Numbered from the stretch's first letter, positions 1 to 9,542 are shown. The stretch is 64,000 nucleotides of DNA from JAIBCM01 sp041395165 (GCA_041395165.1 JAWLBA010000001.1:248001-312000), one strand, 5' to 3'. Numbers and translations: made by a program. The notes: generated by a model not told the origin, from the letters alone.

Positions 1-641
1 CGTAACGCATCCGCTATGCTTGGGGGATATCGTAGGTTATGGTGCGGATCCTGTGGCGTGTATGGAGTGGGTGCAACAGTTGAATTGCCCGATTGTAAGG
101 GAAATCACGATGAAGAGGCTGCCAATGAAGGGTCGTTGATCATTTTAGCGAGCGGGCGGCTGTCGCGATGCAATGGACACGCGAACAGTTATCATCGGAA
201 CAACGAAAATTTTTGAAAGAGTTGCGTTATCGTCGTCAGATGGGAGATTTTATTTTAGTGCACGCGTCTTTGGATTCACCAGGGCAATGGAGTTATATTA
301 ATAACGCGTTGGAAGCAGCGGCTAGTTTTAATTATCAAATTGATCCGCTTTGTTTTATTGGTCACACGCATGTGCCACAAGTTTTTGTGAAAAATACGGA
401 AATTGATGCGATGGAATTTTCTACGTTTACAGTAGAACCCAAACGCAAATATTTGGTGAATGCGGGCAGTGTTGGACAGCCGCGCGATGGCGATTGGCGA
501 GCGTCTTATGTGATTTATGACGAGGAAGCGCGCACGGTTGAGTTGCGTCGAGTGCCTTATGATTTGGCTAAATCTCAAGCAAAAATTATTGCTGTGGGCT
601 TACCAAAAAGTTTGGCGGATCGTTTAGCTGAAGGGAGATAG
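1..641 (+). CDS. Metallophosphoesterase, YfcE/MJ0936-like (5' truncated by window, two frameshifts)
   Basis: The gene enters from the left edge. Read through two frame changes, it shows the calcineurin-type metal-binding blocks in order: GDIVGYG (from base 26), GNHDE (about 101-115), GHTHVP (about 360) and NAGSVGQPRDGD. In this family these coordinate two metal ions for phosphodiester or phosphomonoester hydrolysis in the cytoplasm. The frame breaks lie at about 99-101 (three G where four are needed to give GNHDE) and about 138 (one G missing before the ATC that should read GATCAT). Restoring one base at each gives a continuous protein. The stop (639-641) abuts the ATG of the heptosyltransferase gene, so the two are probably co-transcribed. 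The substrate cannot be told from sequence. Confidence 0.85.
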
Positions 642-1615
642 ATGCGAGTTTTGCTCATTAAACCGAGCAGTTTTGGTGATGTGATCCATGCGCTCCCAAT
701 TGCAGCGGCTTTAGCGCGTCATCCTGGGGTTGAAGCTGTGGATTGGGTGATTAATCGGGAGTATGCGAGTTTGCTGAAAAATAATCCTTATGTGCGAAGG
801 GTTATTGTTTTTCCTCGTAAGGAATGGGGGGGCGGGACGTTGCGAAATTTTTTATTGCAACTGCGACAGGATTCTTACGAGTGGGTGATTGATTTGCAAG
901 GGCTTTTACGCTCGGGTTTTATCGCTGGAGCAGCACGAGGACGCCGCAAAATTGGCATGAGCGATTGTCGCGAAGGCGCAGGATTTTTCTATCGAGATAA
1001 AGCGCCGATTTCCGAAAGCCACGCCATCGCCCGTTATCGTCAAGTGCTTGATTTTTTAGGTGTAGCTTGTGAAACGTTGGAGTTTCCTTTGCCTGAAGGC
1101 GTTGAGGTCATGAAAAATGTTCCAGATTCTTTTATTCTTGTTCATCCGTTTTCGCGTTGGTCAACAAAGGCATTGCCGAAGGATTTGATTTTGTCTTTAG
1201 CTAGGCGATTGGTATCGCAGAAATTAGTTGTTGTGGGTCAAGGTGAACCTTTTGATATTGCTGAAACTTTGGATTTAACGAATCAAACGAATTTTGAACA
1301 ATTACTTGATTTGATGCGACGAGCGCAGGCGGTGATTTCTTCGGATTCCGGTCCGATGCATGTTGCCGCGGCGCTGGGAAAACCTTTAGTTGCTTTGTTT
1401 GGGCCAACAAGCCCGAAAAGACAGGGCCTTGGACGAAGAATTCGCGAGTATTACAACTGGATTTGCCGTGTATTCCTTGTTTGTCACGAAAGTGCCAGAT
1501 TGTTGAGACTCAAGCATGCTTACGCCAAGTTTCAGTAGAACAGCTCATGGAAGCTTTGAATCAGGTATTTTCAGAAGGTCTAAGCATTGAAAGCTTGTTG
1601 GTTAAGGCAACCTAG
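642..1615 (+). CDS. Glycosyltransferase family 9, WaaC/WaaF-like heptosyltransferase (one frameshift)
   Basis: The start MRVLLIKPSSFGDVIHALP is the typical GT9 N-terminus, and VIDLQGLLRSG plus the C-terminal SDSGPMHVAAALGKP and ALFGPTSP blocks are the heptosyltransferase signatures. The family transfers heptose from ADP-heptose to the LPS inner core at the cytoplasmic face of the inner membrane. The uninterrupted frame ends early at 1538. One base missing near 1416-1422 (after GPTSPKR) restores TGPWTKN, a Cys-rich CIPCLSRKC motif and a stop at 1613-1615, which is the normal end for this family. The middle resembles WaaC (heptosyltransferase I) more than WaaF, but the exact acceptor is not decidable. 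The gene follows the phosphoesterase with no gap. Confidence 0.85.
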
Positions 1616-1630
1616 GATAAAAAGCAAAGT

Positions 1631-2476
1631 ATGAAGTATTGGGTTTGGATTTTTAGTTGTATTGGTTTCACACTCACGGCACAAAGTCAGGTGCAATTGC
1701 AGATCGTGCGACCGCGAGTGAATTATCTTTTGTATGAGCCGATTGTTTTGGAGATCGTGGTCAAAAACGAAAGTGGAAAAACTTTAAAGTTTCAGGAACA
1801 AGGCGGACAGAGTTGGCTGCGATTTTTAGTGAAACGCTCCAATGGACTGTTGGCACGTCAAGCGCGCGATTTTTCGTTGCCTCCTTTAATTCTTGAGCCT
1901 GGTGATATGGCAAAATTTAAATTCGATTTGGTGCCTTATTACCAAATTCGCGAAATTGACTCTTATGAAGTTTCAGCTGTTTTACAATCGCCCGATGGTG
2001 AGGGCGATTTGATTTCTCCGAAGGTTGTTTTTAGCGTGATTAAAGGGCGAGCGATTTGGTCAGAACAACGCGGTATGCCGGGTTCTAATGAGCGTAGAAC
2101 TTTTAGTCTGATTGCTAATTTGATAGAGGATCGGGTGACGCTGTATGCACAAATAGAGAGTGAAGATAATAATTCTGTGTTGATGTGTAAACCGTTGGGT
2201 TTTTTGATGTCGGGTCAAGATCCGGAAACTGAGATAGAAGAGGGCAAAAAATGGCATATTTTATTTCGAACGGGAGCAGAGCAGTTTCGCTATTTTGAAT
2301 TTGGGGTGGACGGAGAGATGTTACATCAAGAAGATTATGCGAGTATTGAAACGCGACCGCGTTTAGTCAATGTTGATGGTGTATTTCGTGTGATTGGAGG
2401 CGTGAACGCGGAGCAAATGCGCGGGGAAACCTTGTCTGAGGCTCAACCGGCTGCTGTGACTCGTCCTGGGGGGTGA
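1631..2476 (+). CDS. Secreted protein of unknown function, 281 aa
   Basis: Residues 1-20 form a signal peptide (basic start, hydrophobic core WVWIFSCIGFTLTA, small residues before QVQLQI). The mature part looks beta-rich: residues 25-75 resemble an Ig-like or DUF4384-type fold (EPIVLEIVVKNESGKTLKF), followed by a second beta-rich region. I recognise no family motif. It starts 15 bases after the heptosyltransferase stop and may be in the same operon. Its last 34 bases overlap the 3' end of the convergent ubiE gene, so the extreme C-terminus is less certain. Likely periplasmic or cell-surface. Confidence 0.6.
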   Translation: MKYWVWIFSCIGFTLTAQSQVQLQIVRPRVNYLLYEPIVLEIVVKNESGKTLKFQEQGGQSWLRFLVKRSNGLLARQARDFSLPPLILEPGDMAKFKFDLVPYYQIREIDSYEVSAVLQSPDGEGDLISPKVVFSVIKGRAIWSEQRGMPGSNERRTFSLIANLIEDRVTLYAQIESEDNNSVLMCKPLGFLMSGQDPETEIEEGKKWHILFRTGAEQFRYFEFGVDGEMLHQEDYASIETRPRLVNVDGVFRVIGGVNAEQMRGETLSEAQPAAVTRPGG

Positions 2477-3192
2477 GCTTCATGAAATGCTACACCTCCG
2501 AAACAATAAGACCGAACGGAAATACATTCGAATCCAGCCTCTGATAGTTCTTGGCTTAATTCTGATTTATTAGGAAATTGAGAAATGGATTCGCTTAAAT
2601 AGCGATAGGCTTCGGCGTCTGCTCCCAATGCATTGGCGAATCGAGGAAGGATTTGGTTGAGATAAAGAAAATAAAATGGGGCAAGGAGTCGAAAGGGTTG
2701 AGAAAATTCTAGGATTAATAATTTTCCAGTGTTTTTCAATACACGTAGAGCTTCTAAGAAAAATTTTTTTCTATCATCCAAATTTCTTAATCCGAATGCT
2801 ATGGTGATGACGTCTACAGAATGATCGCGGCATGGCAATTCCATGGCATTGGCTAAGCAAAGATTCGAAAGGCCTTTCTTTTTAGCTTGTTCTAGCATGG
2901 GCTGACTAAAATCTACACCCCAAGCTATACCTCCATAAGGAGTTGAAGCTTCTTGAAGGGCTTGGAGGACGTCGCCTGTTCCGGTGGCTAAATCTAAAAT
3001 AATCGCAGGTTTTTCGCGAATAGCGGATCGGACCAAATGTTTTCGCCATCGAACGTCTTGTCCAAAACTGAGGAAACGATTAAAAAAATCGTAGCGCGGA
3101 GCGATTCTTCCAAACATCGTTTGAATTTGGTTGGGTGTTTGGAGACAGTCCGAAGATTCTTCGGATGGCAAAGAGGGGGGATTGGGATTCAA
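2443..3192 (-). CDS. ubiE: Demethylmenaquinone/2-polyprenyl-benzoquinol methyltransferase UbiE/MenG
   Basis: Class I SAM-dependent methyltransferase of 249 aa. It has the SAM-binding motif DLATGTGD (residues 67-74), the acidic ribose-binding end VDFSQPML and the family-specific stretch AFGLRNLDDRKKF followed by LRVLKNTGKLLILEFSQP. The family carries out the final C-methylation of menaquinone or ubiquinone. With ubiD and ubiX genes in the same window, menaquinone made by the futalosine route is plausible but inferred. The start codon overlaps the stop of the TPR gene by four bases (ATGA), which indicates translational coupling. The C-terminus is slightly unusual (ends GRVTAAG) and overlaps a convergent gene. 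Confidence 0.92.
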   Translation of the reverse strand: MNPNPPSLPSEESSDCLQTPNQIQTMFGRIAPRYDFFNRFLSFGQDVRWRKHLVRSAIREKPAIILDLATGTGDVLQALQEASTPYGGIAWGVDFSQPMLEQAKKKGLSNLCLANAMELPCRDHSVDVITIAFGLRNLDDRKKFFLEALRVLKNTGKLLILEFSQPFRLLAPFYFLYLNQILPRFANALGADAEAYRYLSESISQFPNKSELSQELSEAGFECISVRSYCFGGVAFHEAHPPGRVTAAG

Positions 3193-4592
3193 GAAGATTT
3201 TTGATAGAAATTTTCTACTCGTTGCGCGACGTCGCGATAACCATAATCCACTTCGTAGATTTGTTTGAAAGCTTCGATTGATTTTTCTGGTTGCTTCATT
3301 TCTTCGTAGATTAAGCCGAGATGATAAAGAATATTTTTCTTCATATCGTCCATGCTCAGAACTTCTGAAGACGCTTCCTCCAAACGCTTTGCTGCGATAT
3401 CGAGTTGTCCTTTGGTTTTAAAACAAAGACTTAATAAAAACATGGCGTTTAAACGTGCATTAGGTTGGCGCAATGCGGCTTGAAGTTCAGGAATAGCGCC
3501 TCCCACATCGCCCGCGTGATAAAGCGCTTCGCCCAGTTCAAATCGGAATTGAAGATCGTTAGGATATTTCACAACGCGATTACGTGCCTCCTGCAACACC
3601 AAATCAGCTCGTTGTTTTTCACAGGTTTCCAAAGTGGTTTGATGCGTTTTGATTTCGGGATCATTCGGATTAGCGGCAACAAACGTTTTCCATTGCTGAA
3701 TTAAATCATCATATTGTTTTAAACGCACTTCATACATGATTTTTTCTAACCCCGGATCGGTTTTACCTGAAATATCATAAGCATATTGATAGTAGGCGAG
3801 AGCGTTGGTGTAATCATTTTTTTGGCGATAAAGATCAGCAATACGACGGGCGTGGAGAATGTTTTTGGGTTCCGCTTGGTGTTTGGCGTAATGTTCTGCA
3901 ATCAACTGGTCGATGGCTTCTTCCGATTTCGTAATTTTGCTTTCTTGCTCCAATTTCAACGCTGTGTCTTTGTCCGCCAAGACATCTCGATAGGAGCCCG
4001 CGCTAGCCCAGCCTTTTTGTAAGGTTCCAATGGCTTCTGCATTTTTTAAATTGCTCAGAGCTTCTCCATCATTGGGTTTGATATTTAAAATGGCGGCATA
4101 CACATCTCGCGCTTTGGGATTTTTCGATTCCAAATAAAGTCGTCCTAAAGCATGAAGATTTTTAATATCCTGAGGATTGGCGCGCTGTAAGGTTTCATGA
4201 GCCAAACAAGCCACTTCGGACATGTCCATGGTTTTGGCGATTTGGCTGAGAAGTTCATTGGCCTGTTTATTAAAAGGGTCGGTAGATAAAACCTGTTCCA
4301 CAGCTGCTAGGGCTTCTTCCGGATTTTTTTTGGCAGCAGATTGCGCCTTTAATAACTGAGGCGCTGCAGCAACCGAACCCAATCCCATAAAGCTACCTTT
4401 TCCGCTACCATGTTTTTTAATGCTGATATCTCGAAGCAGCTGTCGTCCGGCCAAATAGCGTGGCGCCTCTTTGACAAGTTGTAGCAACAACGTAATCGCA
4501 TACTCCAGATTATTGCGTTCGTGCGCAACACGAGCGCGTTTCAAAGTTTCTAACTGACCTGCATTAAGTTCGGTTTCTTGGACAACTGCCAT
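3189..4592 (-). CDS. Tetratricopeptide-repeat protein, 467 aa
   Basis: A helical protein made almost entirely of TPR-like units, for example ALGRLYLESKNPKARDVYAAI, FELGEALYHAGDVGGAIPEL and HLGLIYEEMKQPEKSIEAF. TPRs are protein-binding scaffolds, and the partner here is unknown. I place the start at 4592 (MAVVQETELN), not the in-frame ATG at 4694, because the upstream start would run into the divergent ridA gene (start 4683) and the extra 34 residues are not TPR-like. There is no signal peptide, so it is probably cytoplasmic. Translation is coupled to ubiE through a 4-base overlap. The 90 bases between this start and ridA must hold divergent promoters. Confidence 0.85.
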   Translation of the reverse strand: MAVVQETELNAGQLETLKRARVAHERNNLEYAITLLLQLVKEAPRYLAGRQLLRDISIKKHGSGKGSFMGLGSVAAAPQLLKAQSAAKKNPEEALAAVEQVLSTDPFNKQANELLSQIAKTMDMSEVACLAHETLQRANPQDIKNLHALGRLYLESKNPKARDVYAAILNIKPNDGEALSNLKNAEAIGTLQKGWASAGSYRDVLADKDTALKLEQESKITKSEEAIDQLIAEHYAKHQAEPKNILHARRIADLYRQKNDYTNALAYYQYAYDISGKTDPGLEKIMYEVRLKQYDDLIQQWKTFVAANPNDPEIKTHQTTLETCEKQRADLVLQEARNRVVKYPNDLQFRFELGEALYHAGDVGGAIPELQAALRQPNARLNAMFLLSLCFKTKGQLDIAAKRLEEASSEVLSMDDMKKNILYHLGLIYEEMKQPEKSIEAFKQIYEVDYGYRDVAQRVENFYQKSS

Positions 4593-4682
4593 AATAATAT
4601 ATTTTGTTTTGATTTTTTCCGTGGTCAATACCTTTTCGACATGAAGATTGACTTGTTCCTTGAAATGTTTACAGCGAAATAG

Positions 4683-5066
4683 ATGGGCAAGCAAATCATT
4701 GTTTCAGATAAAGTCATGCCTGCCGTAGGGCCTTATTCTCAAGGCGTGGCATGGGATAAACTCATTTTTTTAGCCGGACAAATCCCCGTAAGCAAAGAAA
4801 CGGGAAAATTAGTGGAGGGCGATATTCGGACGCAAACGCGTCAAGTTTTAGAAAACATCACCTCTTTGCTTCAAAGCGCCGGCTCTTCGACGGAGCGCGT
4901 TTTAAAAGCTACGGTTTTTTTAACTGATCTCGCTCAATTCGCTGCCATGAACGAAGTGTATCGGGATTATTTTTCCAAAGAACCGCCTGCCCGTTCTACT
5001 ATTCAAGTGGTTGCTTTGCCTTTAGGCGCTCAAGTGGAAATTGAAGTCATCGCTTATCGAGATTGA
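4683..5066 (+). CDS. ridA: RidA family 2-iminobutanoate/2-iminopropanoate deaminase
   Basis: 127 aa, the standard RidA/YjgF/UK114 length. It carries GPYSQGV near the N-terminus and PARSTIQV (Arg104) followed by GAQVEIEVIA (Glu119/Glu121). The Arg is the residue that binds the carboxylate of the imine intermediate in active RidA proteins. The enzyme hydrolyses reactive enamine/imine products of PLP enzymes such as threonine dehydratase, in the cytoplasm. It is transcribed divergently from the TPR gene and its 3' end overlaps the convergent glycosyltransferase gene by 13 bases. Confidence 0.93.
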   Translation: MGKQIIVSDKVMPAVGPYSQGVAWDKLIFLAGQIPVSKETGKLVEGDIRTQTRQVLENITSLLQSAGSSTERVLKATVFLTDLAQFAAMNEVYRDYFSKEPPARSTIQVVALPLGAQVEIEVIAYRD

Positions 5067-6154
5067 AGTTTTTCCCATAAAAATTCAGCAATATCAAGTG
5101 ACGCTCGAGGTCGGCTTAAACGACTAATGTTTTGACGCAGCTCTTGCCAGCGTTGAGCATGATTGGCGAATATTTCATTTACCCACTTGCTAATGGCTTC
5201 GGGTTGAGTTGCAAAATGGCCTGCATCATAACGTCGTAATAGCTCAAAATTGCCTTCCTCCTGTCCCGGCACTACTTGGTTGACAATCATGGGACATTGC
5301 GCCGCGATAGCCTCTTGAGTTGTTGCCCCACCTGCTTTGCTTAGGACGACATGGTGGGTTCGCAACAAACGCGGAATTTCTGGTGTCCAACCTAAAATTT
5401 GGCAACGATTGTCGTGGTCTTCACAAAGTTTTTGTAGTGATCGAAATAGAGATAAATGCCTGCCACAGGTAATCGTCATTTCTAAATCGTCATGTTCTAG
5501 TAATTTTTGAACAACCCGCAATGCTTGGCGGTGACGAGAGTTAATCATGAAAAGTAACCGTTTTTTGTTCGAAGGAGGTTCAAGATTTTGTAATTGTGAA
5601 AAAAACAGTGAGACTGGAAAACCCAATGCTTGTAGCGACTCGATTTTTATACCGCGCCGTTGTAATAAATCAGCTGTGATAGAATTCGGCACAAAAAAAT
5701 AATCGCAAGGTGCTTGATGCCAGATGGAATTAACCGTAATGGAATCGGTCACAATGGTAACATTCAAAAAAGGAAATGGTTTTGAATCCCAACAATCCCG
5801 CAAGAGTATGGGATAAGTGGGATAAACCGAGATAATCAAGTCTGGCTTTATGGTATCTAAAATTTTTTTAAAGGCGCGGCGCATAATTCCCGGGGAGGCC
5901 ATAAAATTTTGCAAAGAGGAAGAGCGATCTAGCCAATGATATAAAACATCCCAAACTTGGGGCAAATCATTCACGATAGATAGATAGGCGTTTCTTGTTA
6001 TGTCATTTAAAAATCCGTAGCAGCTCGCAAACAAGTCGTGCACGATAACTTGAGCTTGATTCGGATAGAGATGTTCAAAAGCCGCTTGCAAATTGCGCGC
6101 TGCAGCATTGTGTCCTTCGCCAAACGCAGCGGTTAAAATTAAAATGCGTTTCAC
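5054..6154 (-). CDS. MGDG-synthase-like glycosyltransferase (GT28 superfamily)
   Basis: The N-terminus has the MGDG-synthase domain signature, ILILTAAFGEGHNAAARNL, followed by the second domain-typical block (YPTYPILL). The C-terminal half is a GT28 UDP-sugar binding domain with ILGWTPEIPRLLRTHHVVLSK written here in parts: ILGWTPEIP, then SKAGGATTQEAIAAQCPMIV, and a PGQEEGN motif. Relatives move galactose or glucose from UDP-sugar onto diacylglycerol at the membrane. Membrane glycolipid synthesis is likely, but the sugar and acceptor are unknown. It lies 14 bases downstream of recN on the same strand, so the two are probably co-transcribed. Confidence 0.85.
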   Translation of the reverse strand: MKRILILTAAFGEGHNAAARNLQAAFEHLYPNQAQVIVHDLFASCYGFLNDITRNAYLSIVNDLPQVWDVLYHWLDRSSSLQNFMASPGIMRRAFKKILDTIKPDLIISVYPTYPILLRDCWDSKPFPFLNVTIVTDSITVNSIWHQAPCDYFFVPNSITADLLQRRGIKIESLQALGFPVSLFFSQLQNLEPPSNKKRLLFMINSRHRQALRVVQKLLEHDDLEMTITCGRHLSLFRSLQKLCEDHDNRCQILGWTPEIPRLLRTHHVVLSKAGGATTQEAIAAQCPMIVNQVVPGQEEGNFELLRRYDAGHFATQPEAISKWVNEIFANHAQRWQELRQNISRLSRPRASLDIAEFLWEKLQSR

Positions 6155-6168
6155 AATGTTATTTTGCT

Positions 6169-7836
6169 TTAAGATTTCAGCAATGTTTCTGCCAAAGCGC
6201 GTGATGAGGCATGGCTGCCACCTAACATGCGAGCAAGTTCTTCGATCCGCTCTTTATCATTTAAGATTTGCAGTTCTGTAACGGTTCGTTGTTGGCGAGT
6301 TTGCTTAGAAATCGCAATATGTTGATCGCCTAGCGCTGCGACCTGAGGGAGGTGGGTAATGCAAAAAATTTGGTGATGCGCGCTCAGTATTTTTAGTTTT
6401 TGTCCCACGCGTGTGCCAATTTCTCCACCCACATTGGCATCCACTTCATCGAAAATTAACAGCGGTACTTGATCTTGTTCCGCTAATGAGGTTTTAATCG
6501 CCAACATCACCCGTGCCATTTCTCCGCTTGAAGCGATTGTGCGCAAGGGTTTTGCGCCCTCTCCAATGTTGGGAGCAAATAAAAATTCTATAGCATCCAA
6601 ACCGTGTGAAGCAGGATGATCAGCGGGTGTGGAGGTGACTGTAAAAAGCGCTTTTTTGAAACCAAGCTCTTGCAACTGTTTGGTAATAGCTTGACTCAAT
6701 TTCTCTGCCGCTTTTTTGCGAGCTTGACTAAGTTTTTTAGCTGAAGCGCGATAGGCAGCTTCTGTTTCATCCACTTGTTTTTTAGATTTCTCCAAAATTT
6801 CATCCCGTTGTGTGACACGATTCAAACGTTCGCGCCCCTCTCGAGCGCGGGTCAACACTTCGATTAAACTCCCACCATATTTTCGTTTTAGAGATTGAAT
6901 TAAATTGTAGCGCGATTCCATTTCTGCTGCTTGTTGAGGATCTAAATCTAATCGATCTTGATAAGAACTCAACTCGCGTGCCCATTCTTGCAAAGCGCTT
7001 TGAGCAGTGTGAGCGTAATCTTGAAGATTCTGAGTTTCGCCATCCAACGCTATCAACTGTGAAAGCAATCGCTCAGCTTGGCCGAGTTGATTGATCGCGC
7101 TATTTTCGTTTTCATCTAAAATAATTTGCAGTTGTTGCGTGAGTTCTAATAGTTTTTGAAAATTATGAATGCGATCCATTTGTGGAGCCAAAATTTCTTC
7201 CTCATTTTCTTGCAAGTGCGCTTTTTCGATTTCTTCCACTTGAAAAGTTAAAAGAGAGATTTCTTGATCCGAAGTTTGTATTTCTTGTTTTAATTGTTCA
7301 TAAGTTTTCACAGCATCACTCCAGCACTGCCAAGTTTGCTGGGTGCTAGAGGTAAGTGAATTCAAATGCCCGTAGGCATCTAGCAATTCGCGTTGTGTAT
7401 CGTTGGAAAGTAGAGATTGATGATCGTGTGGGCCATGCATGTCAGCGAGATGATCGCCGATTTGTTTTAATAATTGTAATGAAACAGCCGAATGATTGAT
7501 AAATTGGCGATTTTGGCCATTGGCTAGAAGCGAGCGTTTCATGGTTAAAACTCCTTCTTCGCAAAGTTCAACTCCGGATTTTTCCAGTAAACGATTAATC
7601 GTTTCCAATAAATCGGGATTGGTAGTGAGATCCCAAACCGCTTCCACCGTGGCTGATTCCGTGCCAGAACGAATTAATGTTTTATCAGCGCGTTCGCCAA
7701 GCACGAGTGAAATGGCATCAATCACAATCGATTTGCCAGCGCCTGTTTCGCCTGTCAAAGCGGTAAAGCCCATAGGAACTTCCCACAGAATCGATTCGAT
7801 CAAAGCCAGATTTTTAATGTGCAAGGTTTGCAGCAT
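6169..7836 (-). CDS. recN: DNA repair protein RecN
   Basis: SMC-like ATPase of 555 aa, the normal RecN length. It has Walker A GETGAGKS (29-36), an ABC signature SSGEMARVMLAIK, and Walker B PLLIFDEVDANVGG, the RecN-specific version. The middle is coiled coil. RecN acts in recombinational repair of double-strand breaks. I choose the start at 7836 (MLQTLHIKNLALIES), the canonical RecN N-terminus, over an in-frame ATG at 7911 that would add 25 non-conserved residues and lie inside a palindromic repeat. It is followed by the glycosyltransferase gene. Confidence 0.95.
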   Translation of the reverse strand: MLQTLHIKNLALIESILWEVPMGFTALTGETGAGKSIVIDAISLVLGERADKTLIRSGTESATVEAVWDLTTNPDLLETINRLLEKSGVELCEEGVLTMKRSLLANGQNRQFINHSAVSLQLLKQIGDHLADMHGPHDHQSLLSNDTQRELLDAYGHLNSLTSSTQQTWQCWSDAVKTYEQLKQEIQTSDQEISLLTFQVEEIEKAHLQENEEEILAPQMDRIHNFQKLLELTQQLQIILDENENSAINQLGQAERLLSQLIALDGETQNLQDYAHTAQSALQEWARELSSYQDRLDLDPQQAAEMESRYNLIQSLKRKYGGSLIEVLTRAREGRERLNRVTQRDEILEKSKKQVDETEAAYRASAKKLSQARKKAAEKLSQAITKQLQELGFKKALFTVTSTPADHPASHGLDAIEFLFAPNIGEGAKPLRTIASSGEMARVMLAIKTSLAEQDQVPLLIFDEVDANVGGEIGTRVGQKLKILSAHHQIFCITHLPQVAALGDQHIAISKQTRQQRTVTELQILNDKERIEELARMLGGSHASSRALAETLLKS

Positions 7837-7906
7837 GACGGTTAGCTTGGTTTTAACAGAAGCGTGGAAATTTTTCCACTTTTCACTTTCAGAATAGTAA
7901 TTAATT

Positions 7907-7936
7907 ATCATTCTCGGGCTTGACCCGGGAATCTAG
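7907..7936. repeat. Palindromic intergenic repeat (TCATTCTCGGGCTTGACCCG type)
   Basis: ATTCTCGGGCTTGACCCGGGA is palindrome-like (CTCGGG/CCCGGG) and closely matches one half of the inverted-repeat element at 32814-32965. It lies between recN and the divergent MBL-fold gene. REP-like elements of this GTCATTCCCG...GGGAATCCA style are common in bacterial intergenic regions. The function of this copy is not evident. Confidence 0.6.
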
Positions 7937-7954
7937 TCTTCTTTTAATCATAGC

Positions 7955-8731
7955 ATGAAGCTAACGTTTCTTGGCACAGGCACTTCTCAGGGCGTTCCAA
8001 TGATTGGATGCGATTGTCCCGTTTGCATCTCAAACGATCCCTGCGATAAACGCACGCGTTCTTCCATTTATTTGGAAACGGCGCAAGGTTGCGTATTGGT
8101 CGATACGACGCCTGATTTACGTCAACAGCTTTTGCGAGAGAAAATTAATCGAGTCGATGCGGTAGTTTACACGCATGCTCATGCTGATCATATTTTGGGC
8201 ATGGACGATCTTCGCCGTTTTTGCGAAATGGAAAATCGTGCAATGCCATTGTATGGTAGTTCCGAAGCTTTAGAAACGTTGAGTCGCGTTTTCTTTTACG
8301 CATTCAATGGAGAAAATCGCTTTAAAGGTTACGTGCATCCCGAACCGCATACGGTTCAAGGCCCGTTTGAATTGTGTGGCTTAACATGGAATCCGTTGGA
8401 GGTGCCGCATGGCAAGGTTCGCACTTGGGGATATCGCATAGATTATCATGGTGTGCCAAAATTGGCTTATTTTAGTGATTGCAAATTTCTCCCAGAATCG
8501 GTGATTTCCCAAGTTCGACAAATTCCTTATTTAATTTTGGATGGATTGCGTTTTAAATCGCATCCGACTCATTTAAGTTTGCCGGAAGCAATTGAAACGG
8601 CACATGAAGTGAGTGCTCATGCTACTTATTTTACTCATTTGGCTCACGCTATTTCTCACGCAGAAGTGGGAGAAACTTTGCCGCCAAAAATGTTTTTAGC
8701 TTATGATGGATTGAAACTGGAAATTTCCTAA
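7955..8731 (+). CDS. MBL-fold metallo-hydrolase, PhnP-like
   Basis: 258 aa. The N-terminus MKLTFLGTGTSQGVPMIGCD is followed by CPVC and a further Cys30, a PhnP-style structural zinc site. The metallo-beta-lactamase motif THAHADH (His74, His76, Asp78, His79) binds the catalytic metals, with DGLRFKSHPTHLSL and a late HLAHAISH as the other ligands. PhnP itself cleaves cyclic ribose phosphodiesters, and relatives act on other phosphodiesters, so the substrate is not certain. The coaE start lies 1 base after its stop, implying one transcript. Confidence 0.88.
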   Translation: MKLTFLGTGTSQGVPMIGCDCPVCISNDPCDKRTRSSIYLETAQGCVLVDTTPDLRQQLLREKINRVDAVVYTHAHADHILGMDDLRRFCEMENRAMPLYGSSEALETLSRVFFYAFNGENRFKGYVHPEPHTVQGPFELCGLTWNPLEVPHGKVRTWGYRIDYHGVPKLAYFSDCKFLPESVISQVRQIPYLILDGLRFKSHPTHLSLPEAIETAHEVSAHATYFTHLAHAISHAEVGETLPPKMFLAYDGLKLEIS

Positions 8732-8732
8732 T

Positions 8733-9320
8733 ATGGCTCATTTAATTGGACTCACAGGCGGATTAGGATGCGGCAAAAGCACGGCAGCCAAGTTGTTGAG
8801 TGAAATGGGTTGGCGTGTGATCGACACCGATGAAATTGCTCGTGAAATTGTCATGCCAGGAAAACCGGCCTGGGAAAAGATGAGAAAACTGTTTGGTCTG
8901 GATTATTTTTATAAGGATGGAACGGTGAATCGCGCCAAACTTGCTGAAACGGTATTTCATGATGCGAAGCGGTTGTCGGAGCTTAATGCTATTTTGCATC
9001 CCATTATTCGCGAAGAATGGAAAAGACAATCAGAAAAATTGTTAGCGCAAGGCCAGAATGTGCTAGTGGTGATTCCTTTGCTTTATGAAACTGGTGCGGA
9101 AACGGAATTTGAAAAAGTTGTTGCGATTGGCTGTTCCGAAAGTGTGATTCGATCTCGTATTGGTGTGCGTGGCTGGAGTGAAGAGCAGATCACGGCGCGG
9201 TTGAACGCTCAATGGGCACTTGAGAAAAAAATGCAAAAAGCTGATATTGTGATTTGGAATGATGGGGATACTGAATTATTGAAAAAACAGCTTTTCGCAG
9301 CAACAAAGAAATTTCAGTAA
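8733..9320 (+). CDS. coaE: Dephospho-CoA kinase
   Basis: 195 aa, the usual length. It has the P-loop GGLGCGKST (9-17), DTDEIAREIV for CoA binding, and a central lid with IPLLYETGAE. It phosphorylates the 3'-hydroxyl of dephospho-CoA, the last step of coenzyme A synthesis. It is translated immediately after the MBL-fold gene with a single-base spacer. No unusual features. Confidence 0.96.
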   Translation: MAHLIGLTGGLGCGKSTAAKLLSEMGWRVIDTDEIAREIVMPGKPAWEKMRKLFGLDYFYKDGTVNRAKLAETVFHDAKRLSELNAILHPIIREEWKRQSEKLLAQGQNVLVVIPLLYETGAETEFEKVVAIGCSESVIRSRIGVRGWSEEQITARLNAQWALEKKMQKADIVIWNDGDTELLKKQLFAATKKFQ

Positions 9321-9335
9321 AAAGTCTTCAAGAGC

Positions 9336-9542
9336 CTATTCATAAGTGGATTCTGTTTGAATGTGCCCATTGGCTTTTTTAATGATGAGTCGGCTATGGC
9401 CCAAATCACGAGCAGTTTGTCGCGCGACAGATATGACTTTTGCTTTGTTGTTGTTGACAATAACAAACTTCCCGTTTTCTCGTATTTTTGCCTGCCAACC
9501 CCCTCCCTTGCTGGGTTTGACTTCAATGACTGACCTTTTCAT
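9336..9542 (-). CDS. DUF2188-like small protein, 68 aa
   Basis: The pattern (VKPSKGGGWQAKIRENGK, then ARQTARDLGHSRLIIKKANG and a final IQTESTYE) matches the DUF2188 style: a short beta-hairpin Trp segment, an Ala/Arg helix, then a basic stretch with a terminal ESTYG/E motif. The function of the family is unknown. The start at 9542 is followed by the full conserved domain. It sits alone between coaE (convergent, 15-base gap) and tRNA-Pro. Confidence 0.6.
   Translation of the reverse strand: MKRSVIEVKPSKGGGWQAKIRENGKFVIVNNNKAKVISVARQTARDLGHSRLIIKKANGHIQTESTYE

Noticed and set aside
276..578. Open frame on the minus strand inside the phosphoesterase gene
   Set aside because: It is a shadow of the conserved plus-strand gene, with no RBS and an unusual Arg/Ile/His-rich composition. 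The many other antisense frames (for example 15094-15369, 35745-35978) were rejected for the same reason.
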